A stretch of DNA of 64,000 bases from Aquimixticola soesokkakensis (GTDB lineage: Bacteria; Pseudomonadota; Alphaproteobacteria; Rhodobacterales; Rhodobacteraceae): NCBI RefSeq assembly GCF_900172375.1, contig NZ_FWFS01000001.1, positions 372,001-436,000 of the forward strand. Direction: 5' to 3'. A model generated the notes under the pieces. The model did not search any database. It was not told where the DNA came from and saw only the letters and a list, made by a program, of their open reading frames with translations. Below, piece after piece: positions 34,569-44,452 of this stretch. The translations under genes and the position numbers were made by a program. Every line of letters starts with the position of its first letter. Positions within the stretch are counted from its first letter, which is position 1.

Positions 34569-34847
34569 ATGACCGACCCCTGCGCGCGGCGCCTAGAAAT
34601 CGTGAATGTGAAAGGCCTGCACGCGCGGGCTTCGGCCAAACTTGTCGAGCTGGTCGAATCTTTTGATGCCGAGGCGGATGTGTCGCGGGCGGGCAATTCG
34701 GCCTCCGGCGATAGCATCATGGGCCTGTTGATGCTAGCGGCCTCCAAGGGCACGTTTATCGACGTGAAGACCTCGGGGCCCAAGGCGGAAGAACTGGCGC
34801 AGGCGATCGAGACACTCGTAAAGGACCGCTTTGGCGAGGACATGTAG
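34569..34847 (+). CDS. ptsH: Phosphocarrier protein HPr
   Basis: A 92-residue HPr. His18 (VKGLHARASAKL) accepts phosphate from enzyme I, and Ser49 in GDSIMGLLMLAA is the HprK target equivalent to Ser46. The ATG at 34569 is preferred to an upstream in-frame start because MTDPCARRLEI matches family N-termini. Enzyme I (ptsP/ptsI) is not in this window. Confidence 0.93.
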   Translation: MTDPCARRLEIVNVKGLHARASAKLVELVESFDAEADVSRAGNSASGDSIMGLLMLAASKGTFIDVKTSGPKAEELAQAIETLVKDRFGEDM

Positions 34848-34868
34848 GCATGTTTCCCACCGAGGCCT

Positions 34869-35771
34869 TTGCTAACCACAGAAAGCACGGTCGTGACAGA
34901 ATTGTCCGAAACCCAAGGGGATAGCTCCCCGAACAGCGTCCAGCCCTATGACAAGCGCAAGCTGTCCTATGCCACGACGTTCACCAACCCCTACAAGGTT
35001 TTCGTGATCCGTACGCTGGAATGGCTGACCGGAAAGCTGCCGCTCTTGTACCGGATCCGCCGCTTCGAGCGCATGGGGGCAAAGCACGGGCAAGCGTTTT
35101 GGGCGCAGGCGCTCGATGTCATGGAAATCGACCTGCAGACCTGCGCGGACCAAGTGGCCCATATTCCGCCCACAGGCCCGCTCGTCGTGGTGGCCAATCA
35201 CCCGCATGGTTTGGTGGACGGGATGGTCATGGCCGAATTGATCGGGCGCGTGCGCACCGATTACAAAATCCTGACCCGCTCGCTGCTGACAGGGGTCAAG
35301 GAAATCGAAGAATTCATGCTGCCGGTGCCCTTTCCGCATGAGGAAAACAGCCACCGCTTGAGCATCGAAATGCGCAACAAAGCCATGGCGCACCTCAAGG
35401 ACGGCGGCGTGATCATCCTGTTTCCCGCGGGCGCAGTGGCATCAAGCGCAACCGCTTTTGGTGATGTCGTTGAAAAGCAGTGGAACCCGTTCACCGCGAA
35501 AATGATCCTGAAATCCGGCGCGACGGTAGTGCCGATCTTTTTCCCGGGGCGCAACACGCGGCTGTACCAGATTGCAGACAAGGTCTCAGCGACGATCCGT
35601 CAGGGCCTTTTGTTGCATGAAATCGTGAAAAGTCTCGGTAAACCGCAAGCGCCGATCATCGGTGCGCCCATCGAAAAGGCCGAGCTTGAACGCTGGTCCT
35701 CCGATCCGCGCGGTTTCATGGCTTGGTTGCGCGAGCACACTTTGGCGCTCGGCGCATCTTCCAAGGCCTAA
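34869..35771 (+). CDS. Lysophospholipid acyltransferase family protein
   Basis: A ~300-residue PlsC-superfamily acyltransferase. The catalytic motif reads NHPHGLVDG (His-x5-Asp, as in OlsA/hemolysin-type members rather than HX4D), followed by ILFPAGAVASS (the FPEG-like motif) and VPIFFPGRNTRLY. It may acylate ornithine or glycerol lipids; the substrate is undetermined. The start is uncertain: TTG at 34869 has GAGG close upstream; GTG at 34893 is an alternative. Convergent with hbd, 5 bp between stops. Confidence 0.85.
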   Translation: MLTTESTVVTELSETQGDSSPNSVQPYDKRKLSYATTFTNPYKVFVIRTLEWLTGKLPLLYRIRRFERMGAKHGQAFWAQALDVMEIDLQTCADQVAHIPPTGPLVVVANHPHGLVDGMVMAELIGRVRTDYKILTRSLLTGVKEIEEFMLPVPFPHEENSHRLSIEMRNKAMAHLKDGGVIILFPAGAVASSATAFGDVVEKQWNPFTAKMILKSGATVVPIFFPGRNTRLYQIADKVSATIRQGLLLHEIVKSLGKPQAPIIGAPIEKAELERWSSDPRGFMAWLREHTLALGASSKA

Positions 35772-35776
35772 GGTCG

Positions 35777-36652
35777 CTAGCGGGTCGGCACCGGCGTTTC
35801 CCCGCGGTAGTCGTAGAACCCGCGCTTGGTTTTGCGGCCAAGCCAGCCGGCCTCGACATATTTTGTGAGCAGCGGGCAGGGGCGGTATTTCGTATCCGCC
35901 AGACCGTCGTGCAGCACGTTCATAATCGCAAGACAGGTGTCGAGACCGATGAAATCGGCCAGTTCCAAGGGCCCCATCGGATGGTTCGCCCCCAGTTTCA
36001 TCGACTCGTCGATGGATTTGACCGAGCCGACCCCCTCGTACAGGGTGTAAACCGCTTCGTTGATCATCGGCATCAGAATGCGGTTCACGATGAAGGCGGG
36101 GAAATCTTCGGCACTGGCCGAGGTTTTGCCAAGGCGTTCGACCACCTCGACAAGCGCTTTGTAGGTCGGTTCGTCCGTCGCAATTCCGCGAATAAGTTCA
36201 ACGAGTTGCATGATGGGAACGGGGTTCATGAAATGAAACCCCATGAATTTTTCCGGGCGATCCGTGCGCGAAGCGAGCCGTGTGATCGAAATCGACGACG
36301 TGTTCGAGGTCAGGATCGTGGTTGGCTTGAGGTGGGGCAGAAGGTCTTCGAAAATGGCATTCTTCACCGCCTCGCGTTCGGTCGCAGCCTCGATCACCAG
36401 ATCGGTCTGGCCCAGATCGGCCAAGGTCAATGTGGTGGACACGCGCCCTAGCGCGGCATCCATGTCCTCTTGGCTGATCTTGTCGCGCGACACTTGGCGG
36501 GCAAGGTTTTTGGTGATCACCGCGATGCCCTTGTCAAGGGACTCCTGGCTGATGTCATTCAGCAGCACATCGTAGCCTGCGAGGGCGAAAACATGGGCAA
36601 TTCCGTTGCCCATCTGTCCAGCGCCGACGATTCCCACCTGTTCGATTGTCAT
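35777..36652 (-). CDS. 3-hydroxybutyryl-CoA dehydrogenase
   Basis: NAD(P)-dependent interconversion of acetoacetyl-CoA and 3-hydroxybutyryl-CoA, for butanoate/polyhydroxybutyrate and ethylmalonyl-CoA metabolism. The 291-residue protein has VGIVGAGQMGNGIA, ILTSNTSSISITRLA, the catalytic-His segment MGFHFMNPVPIMQLVE, DFPAFIVNRILMPMINEA and GVGSVKSIDESMKLG, all HBD landmarks. Stands alone between acyltransferase and DUF6473. Confidence 0.95.
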   Translation of the reverse strand: MTIEQVGIVGAGQMGNGIAHVFALAGYDVLLNDISQESLDKGIAVITKNLARQVSRDKISQEDMDAALGRVSTTLTLADLGQTDLVIEAATEREAVKNAIFEDLLPHLKPTTILTSNTSSISITRLASRTDRPEKFMGFHFMNPVPIMQLVELIRGIATDEPTYKALVEVVERLGKTSASAEDFPAFIVNRILMPMINEAVYTLYEGVGSVKSIDESMKLGANHPMGPLELADFIGLDTCLAIMNVLHDGLADTKYRPCPLLTKYVEAGWLGRKTKRGFYDYRGETPVPTR

Positions 36653-36820
36653 GCTTATGCGCTCCTAGGCCCCGAGTTTTGTAAACCTTACGCCCCGTTC
36701 GAAGCGGTGTTCAAGGGCGAAAGACCGTTCGAATTTTCAATGAATGCACCGTTTAGCCATTTGGAAACACCTATCTGCGAATCTGCCTGTGGGTGAAATC
36801 GAATCCAGTGGGTGGATATT

Positions 36821-37648
36821 ATGGCTTTTCAAAACTCGGGCGACAGTGCCCTGAACTACGTTCCGTGCCGCTATGGCAAATCCAAGATCCTGTTTCGCGG
36901 TCCGGCCAAGGCGCTGACTGCGCCCTATGTCGCGATGATCGGCGGGACAGAGACCTATGGCAAATTCACGCAGGCGCCATTTCCGGATCTCGTCGACGAT
37001 CAGATCGATCAAACGGTGGTTAATCTGGGCTGTGTGAACGCGGGCACGGATGTGTTCATCAATGATCAAAGCATTGCCGACATCTGTACCAAAGCCGAAG
37101 TGACGGTGATCCAGATCTCGGGCGCACACAACATGTCGAACCGCTTTTATGCCGTGCATCCGCGCCGCAATGACCGGTTTTTGCGCTCGTCGACCCTGTT
37201 GCAGACCATCTACCGTGACATTGATTTCACGGATTTCAACTTTACGCGGCACCTGCTGGGGACGCTTGAAAAAAACTCGGAAGAAAAGTTTTTGATGGTG
37301 CGCCAGGAGCTGCGCGATGCGTGGATTGCGCGGATGAAATCCATGCTGACCAAAATCCAGGGCCGTGTCATCTTGCTGTGGCTGTCGGACCATTCGCCTG
37401 ATGATTTTGAGGCAACCCAAGCGATTGGGAGCGATCCGGTGTTTGTGAACCGCGAGATGCTGGATGCGCTGCGCCCGCATGTGAAAGACATTGTCGAAGT
37501 GGTCGCGACCCAGAAGATGATCGAGGCGGGCTATAAGGAATTGATCTATGCGGACCTCGATGCGCCTGCGGCACAGGAGATGCTCGGGCAGGTGGTCCAC
37601 CGTGAGGTCGCTGACAAGCTGGCGCATGCCATCAAAAAGCTGATCTGA
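36821..37648 (+). CDS. DUF6473 family protein
   Basis: A 275-residue protein matching my recollection of DUF6473, a family seen in Rhodobacterales. It contains an N-terminal SALNYVPCRYGKSKILFRGP, VAMIGGTETYGKFTQAPFPDLV, VVNLGCVNAGTDVFIND and VILLWLSDH. The GGTETYG and GCVNAG blocks resemble SGNH-hydrolase-like core loops but no complete triad can be assigned. No signal peptide; possibly a sulfotransferase- or polysaccharide-linked protein in other contexts, function unknown. The ATG at 36821 (GGTGG upstream) is preferred to a GTG at 36812. Confidence 0.8.
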   Translation: MAFQNSGDSALNYVPCRYGKSKILFRGPAKALTAPYVAMIGGTETYGKFTQAPFPDLVDDQIDQTVVNLGCVNAGTDVFINDQSIADICTKAEVTVIQISGAHNMSNRFYAVHPRRNDRFLRSSTLLQTIYRDIDFTDFNFTRHLLGTLEKNSEEKFLMVRQELRDAWIARMKSMLTKIQGRVILLWLSDHSPDDFEATQAIGSDPVFVNREMLDALRPHVKDIVEVVATQKMIEAGYKELIYADLDAPAAQEMLGQVVHREVADKLAHAIKKLI

Positions 37649-37672
37649 GCCGACGGCCCGAAACACGAAAAC

Positions 37673-37725
37673 GGCCCGCTCAACACGGGCCACCAAAAAA
37701 GGCCCACCAGTGATGGCGGGCCTTT
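37673..37725. terminator. Double hairpin terminator between DUF6473 and etfA
   Basis: GGCCCG (37673-37678) / CGGGCC (37686-37691) is followed by AAAGGCCC (37698-37705) / GGGCCTTT (37718-37725) with A- and T-rich flanks. The second hairpin works for both convergent genes. Confidence 0.9.
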
Positions 37726-37745
37726 GTCGCTTTGGATGGCTGGTT

Positions 37746-38669
37746 TTACAGCTTGTCGGTCAGTTCGGGCAGGGCCTCGAACAGGTCGGCCACAAGACCA
37801 AAATCGGCCACCTGGAAGATCGGCGCCTCTTCGTCCTTGTTGATCGCCACGATGACTTTGCTGTCTTTCATCCCCGCAAGGTGCTGGATCGCGCCGGAAA
37901 TCCCGACGGCGATGTAAAGCTCGGGGGCGACGACCTTGCCGGTCTGGCCCACCTGCCAGTCGTTGGGGGCAAAGCCGCTGTCAACAGCCGCGCGCGAAGC
38001 GCCCACAGCCGCACCAAGTTTGTCGGCGAGCTTTTCGATCAGGGCAAAGTTTTCCTCCGACCCCACACCGCGCCCGCCGGACACGACCACTTTGGCCGAG
38101 GTCAGTTCGGGGCGGTCGCTTTCGGCGACTTTATCCGCGACGAAAGACGACAGCCCGCTGTCGGCGGTGGCGGTGGCGGCTTCAACCGGCGCGCTGCCCG
38201 AACAGGCGGCAGCGTCGAAGGTCGAGGTGCGGAAGGTGATGACCTTGGTCGCATCCGAGGATTTGACGGTCTGCACCGCGTTGCCCGCGTAGACGGGGCG
38301 TTCGAAGGTGTCGCCGTCCACGACGCCGGAGGCATCGGAGATCACCATCACGTCCAGCAATGCCGCCACACGCGGCAGCACGTTTTTTGCGGAAGCGGTC
38401 GCGGGGGCGACGATGTGGCTGTAGTCGCCCGCCAGCGAAACGACGAGGTCGGCAAGGTTTTCCGCCAAACCGTTGGCATAGGCGGCATCCTCAGCGACCA
38501 GCACTTTGGCAACGCCGGAAATCGTGGCGGCAACATCGGCGGCGGCTTTGGGGCCCGCGACCAGAATGGTCACATCGCCCAGCTTGGCAGCGGCGGTCGC
38601 AGCCTTGGCGGTGGCGTCCAGCGCCAGCTCTCCGGCGGAAACTTCAGCAAGCAAAAGTACGGCCATCAC
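37746..38669 (-). CDS. etfA: Electron transfer flavoprotein alpha subunit
   Basis: With EtfB forms the FAD/AMP heterodimer that takes electrons from acyl-CoA dehydrogenases (including Mcd) to ETF-quinone oxidoreductase. The 307-residue protein has an N-terminal ETF domain ([19 protein letters not shown]) and the C-terminal FAD domain with [36 protein letters not shown] and [18 protein letters not shown]. Its ATG overlaps the etfB stop (ATGA). Confidence 0.97.
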   Translation of the reverse strand: MMAVLLLAEVSAGELALDATAKAATAAAKLGDVTILVAGPKAAADVAATISGVAKVLVAEDAAYANGLAENLADLVVSLAGDYSHIVAPATASAKNVLPRVAALLDVMVISDASGVVDGDTFERPVYAGNAVQTVKSSDATKVITFRTSTFDAAACSGSAPVEAATATADSGLSSFVADKVAESDRPELTSAKVVVSGGRGVGSEENFALIEKLADKLGAAVGASRAAVDSGFAPNDWQVGQTGKVVAPELYIAVGISGAIQHLAGMKDSKVIVAINKDEEAPIFQVADFGLVADLFEALPELTDKL

Positions 38670-39424
38670 ACAAGCCCTCCTTCTTTGAGTTTCGCGACAA
38701 GTTCGTCCACGGAGCCGACTTTGATGCCCGCCGAGCGCCCTGCCGGCTCAGCCGTGCTGACCACCGTGAGGCGGGGCGTCACATCGACGCCCAGATCGGC
38801 GGCGGTTTTGGTGTCGAGCGGTTTCTTCTTGGCCTTCATGATGTTGGGCAAAGAGGCATAGCGCGGCTCGTTGAGGCGCAGGTCGGCGGTGATGATCGCC
38901 GGCAGGCCCACAGCGATCGTTTGCAGACCGCCATCGACTTCGCGGGTGACGGTGACAGTGTCGCCCTCGATCGCCACTTCGGAGGCAAAGGTCGCCTGCC
39001 CCCAGCCCAGAAGGGCTGCCAGCATCTGGCCGGTCGCATTCATGTCGTTGTCGATGGCCTGTTTGCCCGCGATGACCAGTTTGGGCTGCTCCTCGTCGAT
39101 CACGGCCTTGAGGATCTTGGCGACTGCGAGCGGCTCGATGTCGTCGTGGATGTCCTCGGCGGCGACGACCAGAATGGCGCGGTCGGCGCCCATGGCAAGC
39201 GCGGTGCGCAGGGTGTCCTGCGCCTGTTTCACCCCGATGGAGACGACGACAACCTCATCGGCCACGCCTTTTTCCTTCAGGCGGATCGCCTCTTCGACGG
39301 CGATTTCGTCGAAGGGGTTCATCGACATTTTCACGTTCGCCAGATCGACCCCGCTGCCATCCGCTTTCACGCGGACTTTCACGTTGTAATCAATCACGCG
39401 CTTCACAGGTACGAGCACCTTCAT
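38666..39424 (-). CDS. etfB: Electron transfer flavoprotein beta subunit
   Basis: Partner of EtfA. The 252-residue protein shows [37 protein letters not shown], the AMP-site [20 protein letters not shown] and [19 protein letters not shown]. The ATG at 39424 follows GGGAG. First gene of etfBA, 151 bp downstream of the adenosyltransferase gene on the same strand; a TCACG/CGTGA hairpin lies in that spacer. Confidence 0.97.
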   Translation of the reverse strand: MKVLVPVKRVIDYNVKVRVKADGSGVDLANVKMSMNPFDEIAVEEAIRLKEKGVADEVVVVSIGVKQAQDTLRTALAMGADRAILVVAAEDIHDDIEPLAVAKILKAVIDEEQPKLVIAGKQAIDNDMNATGQMLAALLGWGQATFASEVAIEGDTVTVTREVDGGLQTIAVGLPAIITADLRLNEPRYASLPNIMKAKKKPLDTKTAADLGVDVTPRLTVVSTAEPAGRSAGIKVGSVDELVAKLKEGGLV

Positions 39425-39575
39425 GCGTAAATCTCCCTATCAGATGGCCCCAAAATGGACGCGTCACGGTCTTCGTGATGTTGTTAACGGGTCAGGGCCG
39501 CAGAAAACAGAATAAAAGCGGCAAAAAGGCGGGCGAGACGCCACGTTTTACCCCTCAATTGGTCGTAAGTGGCAC

Positions 39576-40148
39576 CTAGCGGTTCGCACCGGGCACCCAG
39601 AGAACATCCTGCGCGCCATTGTCATTGGCGGCACGGGCCGCGACAAAAAACCAGTCCGACAGGCGGTTTAGGTATTTTACAGCGGCGGGGTTCACAGGCT
39701 CAAGCGCGGCCAGTTCCACACAGAGGCGTTCGGCGCGCCGTGCGACGGTGCGTGACAGGTGCAACTGCGCAGAGAGGGCGCTGCCGCCGGGCAGGATAAA
39801 GCTGCGCAGGGGCGACAGCGCGCTGTTGAGCGCGTCGATTTCCGCCTCGAGCCGTGCCACCTGCGTGTCGGTGACGCGCAGCGGCGGATAGTCGGCCTGT
39901 GCATCCTTGTCGTGATCGGGGCGACACAAATCGGCCCCCAGATCGAACAGATCATTCTGGATGCGCGCCAAAGCGGCGTCCATGTCGGCGCTACTGTGCA
40001 CGCGCGCAAGGCCGACGGTCGCGTTGGTTTCATCGACGGTTCCATAGGCTTCGACGCGGGGGGCGTATTTTTTCACCCGATTGCCGTTGCCAAGCGCGGT
40101 GTCACCTGCATCGCCCGTGCGGGTGTAGATTTTGTTCAAAACGACCAT
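39576..40148 (-). CDS. Cob(I)alamin adenosyltransferase, PduO type
   Basis: Transfers the 5'-deoxyadenosyl group of ATP to cob(I)alamin, giving the coenzyme of methylmalonyl- and ethylmalonyl-CoA mutases. The 190-residue helical protein has the ATP site IYTRTGDAGDTALGNG, APRVEAYGTVDETNA and the C-terminal YLNRLSDWFFVAARAAN. Preceded 21 bp upstream by the twin-helix gene on the same strand. Genes of this adenosyltransferase type beside etfBA link B12 supply with acyl-CoA oxidation. Confidence 0.95.
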   Translation of the reverse strand: MVVLNKIYTRTGDAGDTALGNGNRVKKYAPRVEAYGTVDETNATVGLARVHSSADMDAALARIQNDLFDLGADLCRPDHDKDAQADYPPLRVTDTQVARLEAEIDALNSALSPLRSFILPGGSALSAQLHLSRTVARRAERLCVELAALEPVNPAAVKYLNRLSDWFFVAARAANDNGAQDVLWVPGANR

Positions 40149-40169
40149 GCGGGCCTCCTGAGTTCTGGC

Positions 40170-40376
40170 TTAGTTGCCGCTGCCGCGCAGGACCATGAAG
40201 ATCACGATAAGCAGCACCACAAGGGCCTGCGCCCCGACCCGGTAGCGCATGAGCCGGTTGGCATTCTTGCGGTCGAAATCACCGCCTTTGCCAAAGCTGC
40301 CCAGCCCGATCATAAGGATCACAAGCACGGCAAGGCCGCCAAGAATGACGATGGTGAAAAGCGACTGGCTGGCCAT
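40170..40376 (-). CDS. Small twin-transmembrane-helix protein (HIG1-like)
   Basis: A 68-residue membrane protein: helix 1 (~6-28, FTIVILGGLAVLVILMIGLG), a polar loop GGDFDRKNANRLMRYRV, helix 2 (~46-63). The loop with N-x-x-MRYRV is typical of HIG1-like bacterial proteins; HIG1 relatives associate with respiratory complexes, but the role here is unknown. The ATG at 40376 has AAAGGA upstream and an upstream in-frame start was rejected. Confidence 0.8.
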   Translation of the reverse strand: MASQSLFTIVILGGLAVLVILMIGLGSFGKGGDFDRKNANRLMRYRVGAQALVVLLIVIFMVLRGSGN

Positions 40377-40448
40377 GGGATGTCCTTTGCAATTTGCTCT
40401 CAAATAGCCGGATTCGGCCAAAGGCCCAAGCGGCGCTGTGTCGCGGGT

Positions 40449-41279
40449 CTATATCCGGCCCATGAGGGCGTCGATAGCGCGTGCCGGCAGTAGGCGTCGC
40501 GCAATGCCGGCGATATAGGTCGCGGTGGTAACGTAGTAATGCGGGCGCGGGCGGGGATGGTCCAGCGCGTGAAGCAATTTGGCCGTCACCGCCTCGGGCC
40601 CGAGTTCGAAACGGTCGGGCGCAGGGGCTTGGGCATAGAGCCGCTTCATCAGGCTGTCGCGATACTGATCGGCGCGGGGGCTGGCTTGCCAGTCGATCCA
40701 GCGTTCGAACATCTTGCGCGCGTTGATGCGGAAATCGGTGCGGATCGGGCCCGGTTCGATGGTGGACACGTGAATGCCCGTGCCGCGCATTTCACAGCGC
40801 AGGGTATCCGTCAGTCCCTCAAGCGCGAATTTCGTCGCGTTGTAGGACCCGCGCCACGGCAAGGCGACAAGGCCAAGGACCGAAGAACATTGGATAATGC
40901 GCCCATGCCCCTGAGCGCGCATCACGGGAATCACGCGGCGCGTCAAACTGTGCCAGCCAAAGAAATTCGCTTCGAAATTGGCGCGCAATGCGTCGGTGGG
41001 GAGATCCTCGACGGCCGCAGGAATGGCGTAAGCACCGTTGTTGAAGAGCGCGTCAAGCGTGCCGCCAGTGCGCTGCAGGACCGCATCAACGGCGGCGTCG
41101 ATACTTGCGCCCGACTCATAATCCAGAACAAGGCTCTCAAGGCCCAACGCGCGCAACGCCTCGCAATCCGCCTGAGCACGGCAGGTCGCAAAAACGCGCC
41201 AGCCCTGTTTGTGCAGGGTCAGCGCGGCGTCTTTGCCGATGCCGCTGGAGCAGCCGGTGATGAGAATGGAACGTTGCAT
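40449..41279 (-). CDS. Short-chain dehydrogenase/reductase
   Basis: A 276-residue classical SDR: cofactor site ILITGCSSGIGKDAA, NNGAYAIPAAVED, catalytic Ser in IIQCSSVLGLVALPWRGS and Tyr-Lys in YNATKFALEGL. The C-terminal ~70 residues contain a hydrophobic YVTTATYIAGIARRLLP, as in retinol-dehydrogenase-like members. Substrate unknown. Single gene. Confidence 0.88.
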   Translation of the reverse strand: MQRSILITGCSSGIGKDAALTLHKQGWRVFATCRAQADCEALRALGLESLVLDYESGASIDAAVDAVLQRTGGTLDALFNNGAYAIPAAVEDLPTDALRANFEANFFGWHSLTRRVIPVMRAQGHGRIIQCSSVLGLVALPWRGSYNATKFALEGLTDTLRCEMRGTGIHVSTIEPGPIRTDFRINARKMFERWIDWQASPRADQYRDSLMKRLYAQAPAPDRFELGPEAVTAKLLHALDHPRPRPHYYVTTATYIAGIARRLLPARAIDALMGRI

Positions 41280-41370
41280 TGGCCCCTCGCGCGTCGCCTT
41301 TCGGGCTTTGGTAGCGCGCAGGGCCTGTTTTCACAACAGACTGTCCGCAAGGACCGTGTCCGGCACTAGA

Positions 41371-41916
41371 TCACTCGAACGCGGCGAGGTAGCGCGCGGA
41401 CATGAACCCCTCGACACCGTCACCCTCGACACGGATTTTCACCCAAGCCTCATCAGGATCGGACACCACGGCGACGATGTCGGCGCGCGCGACCTGTCCG
41501 AGCACGTCATAGGCGGTGGAGGGTCCGCCGCGCACATTTACGACATTCGCCGTGACCGTGCGCAGGGTCGGCTCCGGTGCGATCTCAAGGGCCTGCGGCG
41601 CGGCGTCGGTCATGGTGACAGCGCTCTCAAGGCTTGCGAGTTGCACAAGATCGCCGTCTGAAGACGCGCGTCCGACATCGGCGGTGGTTCCGCCTGCTTG
41701 CTCAAGCGGGTTGATGTCCAGCTCGGCGAGCGTCGGAACATAGTCGCCCTGACGCATACTTTTGGACGTGAACCCTTGGGCAAGTGTTTGCACCATCGGA
41801 GAATTTTCTCCGCGGGCCTGCACAAGCGCAAGCTGTTCGGTTTCGGATAGGTCACGGCCGGCAATGGCAAATGTGACGTAGAGACCAGCAATGGTCAGCG
41901 CAGTTAGGCGCAGCAT
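41371..41916 (-). CDS. SH3-domain protein, exported or membrane-anchored
   Basis: A 181-residue protein: an N-terminal signal or anchor ([19 protein letters not shown]), a low-complexity middle, and a C-terminal bacterial SH3 (~118-180, [21 protein letters not shown] ... WVKIRV...GFMSARYL). Such domains bind cell-wall or protein ligands in the periplasm. The ATG at 41916 has GGGAGGG upstream. Divergent from parC. Confidence 0.85.
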   Translation of the reverse strand: MLRLTALTIAGLYVTFAIAGRDLSETEQLALVQARGENSPMVQTLAQGFTSKSMRQGDYVPTLAELDINPLEQAGGTTADVGRASSDGDLVQLASLESAVTMTDAAPQALEIAPEPTLRTVTANVVNVRGGPSTAYDVLGQVARADIVAVVSDPDEAWVKIRVEGDGVEGFMSARYLAAFE

Positions 41917-42060
41917 AATAAACCCTCCCCACAGGGTACTCGTTACGCCCCTGAGTGTATGGGAATGCAACTCTCAAGGGAATGCTTTTGTTCCCAAAGT
42001 TGTGATGAGTGTTGCGATCGCGGCTTTACCGCTCCAAGTCGGGCGGCTATCAGAGGTGCC

Positions 42061-44421
42061 ATGAGCGACATCACCGACGATCCCGATCTTGGCCCCTCCG
42101 GCGCCGTGCCCGACCTTGCAGAACCGCTGCGCCGCGCGATTGGCGAGCGCTACCTTCAGTATGCGCTGTCGACGATCATGCACCGCGCGCTGCCCGATGC
42201 GCGCGACGGTCTGAAGCCGGTTCACCGCCGCATTCTCTATGCGATGCGCGAGCTGCGGCTCAGCTCGACCGGCGGCTTTCGCAAATCCGCCAAGATTTCC
42301 GGCGATGTGATGGGGAACTATCACCCGCATGGCGATAGCGCGATTTACGATGCCATGGCGCGGCTCGCGCAGGATTTCAACGTGCGCTACCCGCTGGTGG
42401 ATGGTCAGGGAAACTTTGGCAACATCGACGGCGATAACCCCGCGGCCTCGCGCTATACAGAAGCGCGAATGACAGCCGCCGCCGAGGCGCTGTTGGAAGG
42501 TTTGGCCGAGGATGCGGTCGATTGGCGTGAAAACTACGATGGCACGCTGCGCGAACCTGTCGTGCTGCCTGCGTCCTTTCCGAACCTGCTGGCCAACGGG
42601 TCCAGCGGGATCGCGGTGGGGATGGCCACCAATATTCCGCCGCACAACATCGGCGAGTTGATCGACGCCTGCCAGCATATGATCAAAACGCCCGATGTGC
42701 GCGACGAAACCCTTTTGAACTATGTTCCGGGACCGGATTTTCCGACAGGCGGCGTGATCGTCGAACCGCGCGAGAATATCGCGCAGGCCTATCTGACGGG
42801 GCGCGGGTCGTTCCGGTTGCGCGCGAAATGGGAGGTCGAGGATCTTGGCCGCGGTCTGTGGCAGATCGTTGTGACCGAGATTCCCTATCAGGTGCAAAAG
42901 TCGCGGCTGATCGAGAAGATCGCCGAGCTGATCCAACTGAAAAAAGTGCCGATTTTGGGCGATGTCCGCGATGAGAGCACCGAGGATGTGCGCCTTATTC
43001 TGGAACCCAAGACCAAGAATGTTGACCCCGAAATGTTGATGGGTCTGCTGTTTCGCAACTCCGATCTCGAGACGCGCTTTTCGCTGAACATGAACGTGCT
43101 GATCGACGGGCGCACGCCCAAGGTCTGTTCGCTCAAAGAAGTGCTGCGTGCCTGGCTTGACCACCGCCGCGAGGTGCTGGTGCGCCGCTCGACGCACCGT
43201 GTCGAAAAGATCGACCACCGCCTTGAGGTTCTGAACGGTTTCATCATCGCCTTCCTCAACCTGGACCGCGTGATCGACATCATCCGCTACGACGATGCGC
43301 CCAAAGAGGCGCTGATGGCGGAGTATTGGGATGCGAAAACGCCGCGTGCCATGACCGAAGCGGCCTATGTGTCGCCGCTGCCGGATCAGGGCAGGGGTGA
43401 ATTGAGCGAAGTGCAGGCCGAAGCGATCCTGAACATGCGCCTGCGGTCCTTGCGGCGTCTTGAGGAAATCGAACTGGTGCGCGAGCGCGACGCCTTGCTG
43501 GAAGAACGCGCCGGACTGGCCGCGCTTTTGGCGAGCGACGATTTGCAATGGACCAGGATTTCCGAGCAGCTGCGCGACACCAAAAAGGCTTTTGGCAAGG
43601 ATTACGGTCCGCGCGGCGCGCGTCTGACCCAGTTTGCCGATGCCAAAGAGGTCGAAGACGTGCCGCTGGAAGCGCTGATCGACCGCGAGCCGGTGACCGT
43701 GATCCTGTCGAAAATGGGCTGGATTCGCGCGATGAAGAACCACATCGATCTGGGCACGGAGCTGAAATTCAAGGACGGGGACGAGGGGCGGTTTGCCTTC
43801 CACGCCGAAACCACCGACCGCTTGCTGGTCGTCGGCTCGAACGGGCGGTTCTACACGCTCGCGGCGGCGAGCCTGCCGGGCGGCCGCGGCATGGGGGAAC
43901 CTGTGCGCCTGATGATCGACCTGCCCAACGATGTTGAAATTATCGATATTCTGGTCCACCAGCCGGGGGCAAAATTGATCGTGGCGTCCAGTGCGGGCGA
44001 CGGGTTTGTCGTGCCCGAAGCGGATGTGATTGCACAGACACGCTCGGGCAAGCAGGTGCTGAACGTCAAGGACGGCGCGGTGGCGGCGGTCGTCAAGCGG
44101 GTCGCGGGCGACCACGTGGCCATCGTGTCGCAAAACCGCCGCTTCCTCGTGTTCCCCGTGTCCGAAGTGCCGGAAATGGCGCGCGGCAAAGGTGTGCGGT
44201 TGCAAAAATACAGCCTCGCCCGGGGCTCTCAGGGGACGTTGGAACTGGACGGCGGCCTGTCTGACCTGACCACCTTCAACATGGCCGACGGGTTGAGCTG
44301 GACGATGGGCGGTGGCAACACCCGCACGGAAAAAGACATGGGCCCGTGGCTTGCGAAACGCGCAGGGATTGGCAAGCAGCCCCCGCATGGCTTCCCGCGC
44401 GACAACAAATTTTCAAGCTAG
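42061..44421 (+). CDS. parC: DNA topoisomerase IV subunit A
   Basis: Breakage-rejoining subunit that decatenates chromosomes. The 786-residue protein has [20 protein letters not shown], the quinolone-pocket [15 protein letters not shown] (Ser conserved, Asp in place of the E. coli Glu84), and the active-site Tyr in [10 protein letters not shown]. The C-terminal beta-pinwheel is short, favouring ParC over GyrA (no GQRGGKG box seen). An in-frame upstream extension to 41959 was rejected. parE is not in this window. Confidence 0.95.
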   Translation: MSDITDDPDLGPSGAVPDLAEPLRRAIGERYLQYALSTIMHRALPDARDGLKPVHRRILYAMRELRLSSTGGFRKSAKISGDVMGNYHPHGDSAIYDAMARLAQDFNVRYPLVDGQGNFGNIDGDNPAASRYTEARMTAAAEALLEGLAEDAVDWRENYDGTLREPVVLPASFPNLLANGSSGIAVGMATNIPPHNIGELIDACQHMIKTPDVRDETLLNYVPGPDFPTGGVIVEPRENIAQAYLTGRGSFRLRAKWEVEDLGRGLWQIVVTEIPYQVQKSRLIEKIAELIQLKKVPILGDVRDESTEDVRLILEPKTKNVDPEMLMGLLFRNSDLETRFSLNMNVLIDGRTPKVCSLKEVLRAWLDHRREVLVRRSTHRVEKIDHRLEVLNGFIIAFLNLDRVIDIIRYDDAPKEALMAEYWDAKTPRAMTEAAYVSPLPDQGRGELSEVQAEAILNMRLRSLRRLEEIELVRERDALLEERAGLAALLASDDLQWTRISEQLRDTKKAFGKDYGPRGARLTQFADAKEVEDVPLEALIDREPVTVILSKMGWIRAMKNHIDLGTELKFKDGDEGRFAFHAETTDRLLVVGSNGRFYTLAAASLPGGRGMGEPVRLMIDLPNDVEIIDILVHQPGAKLIVASSAGDGFVVPEADVIAQTRSGKQVLNVKDGAVAAVVKRVAGDHVAIVSQNRRFLVFPVSEVPEMARGKGVRLQKYSLARGSQGTLELDGGLSDLTTFNMADGLSWTMGGGNTRTEKDMGPWLAKRAGIGKQPPHGFPRDNKFSS

Positions 44422-44452
44422 GGTGCCGGTGCCGGTGTTGGGATGGTAATCC

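Noticed and set aside
41959-42060. Upstream extension of ParC
   Set aside because: The first ~34 residues are Cys-rich and unlike ParC; the ATG at 42061 starts the conserved MSDITDDPD beginning.
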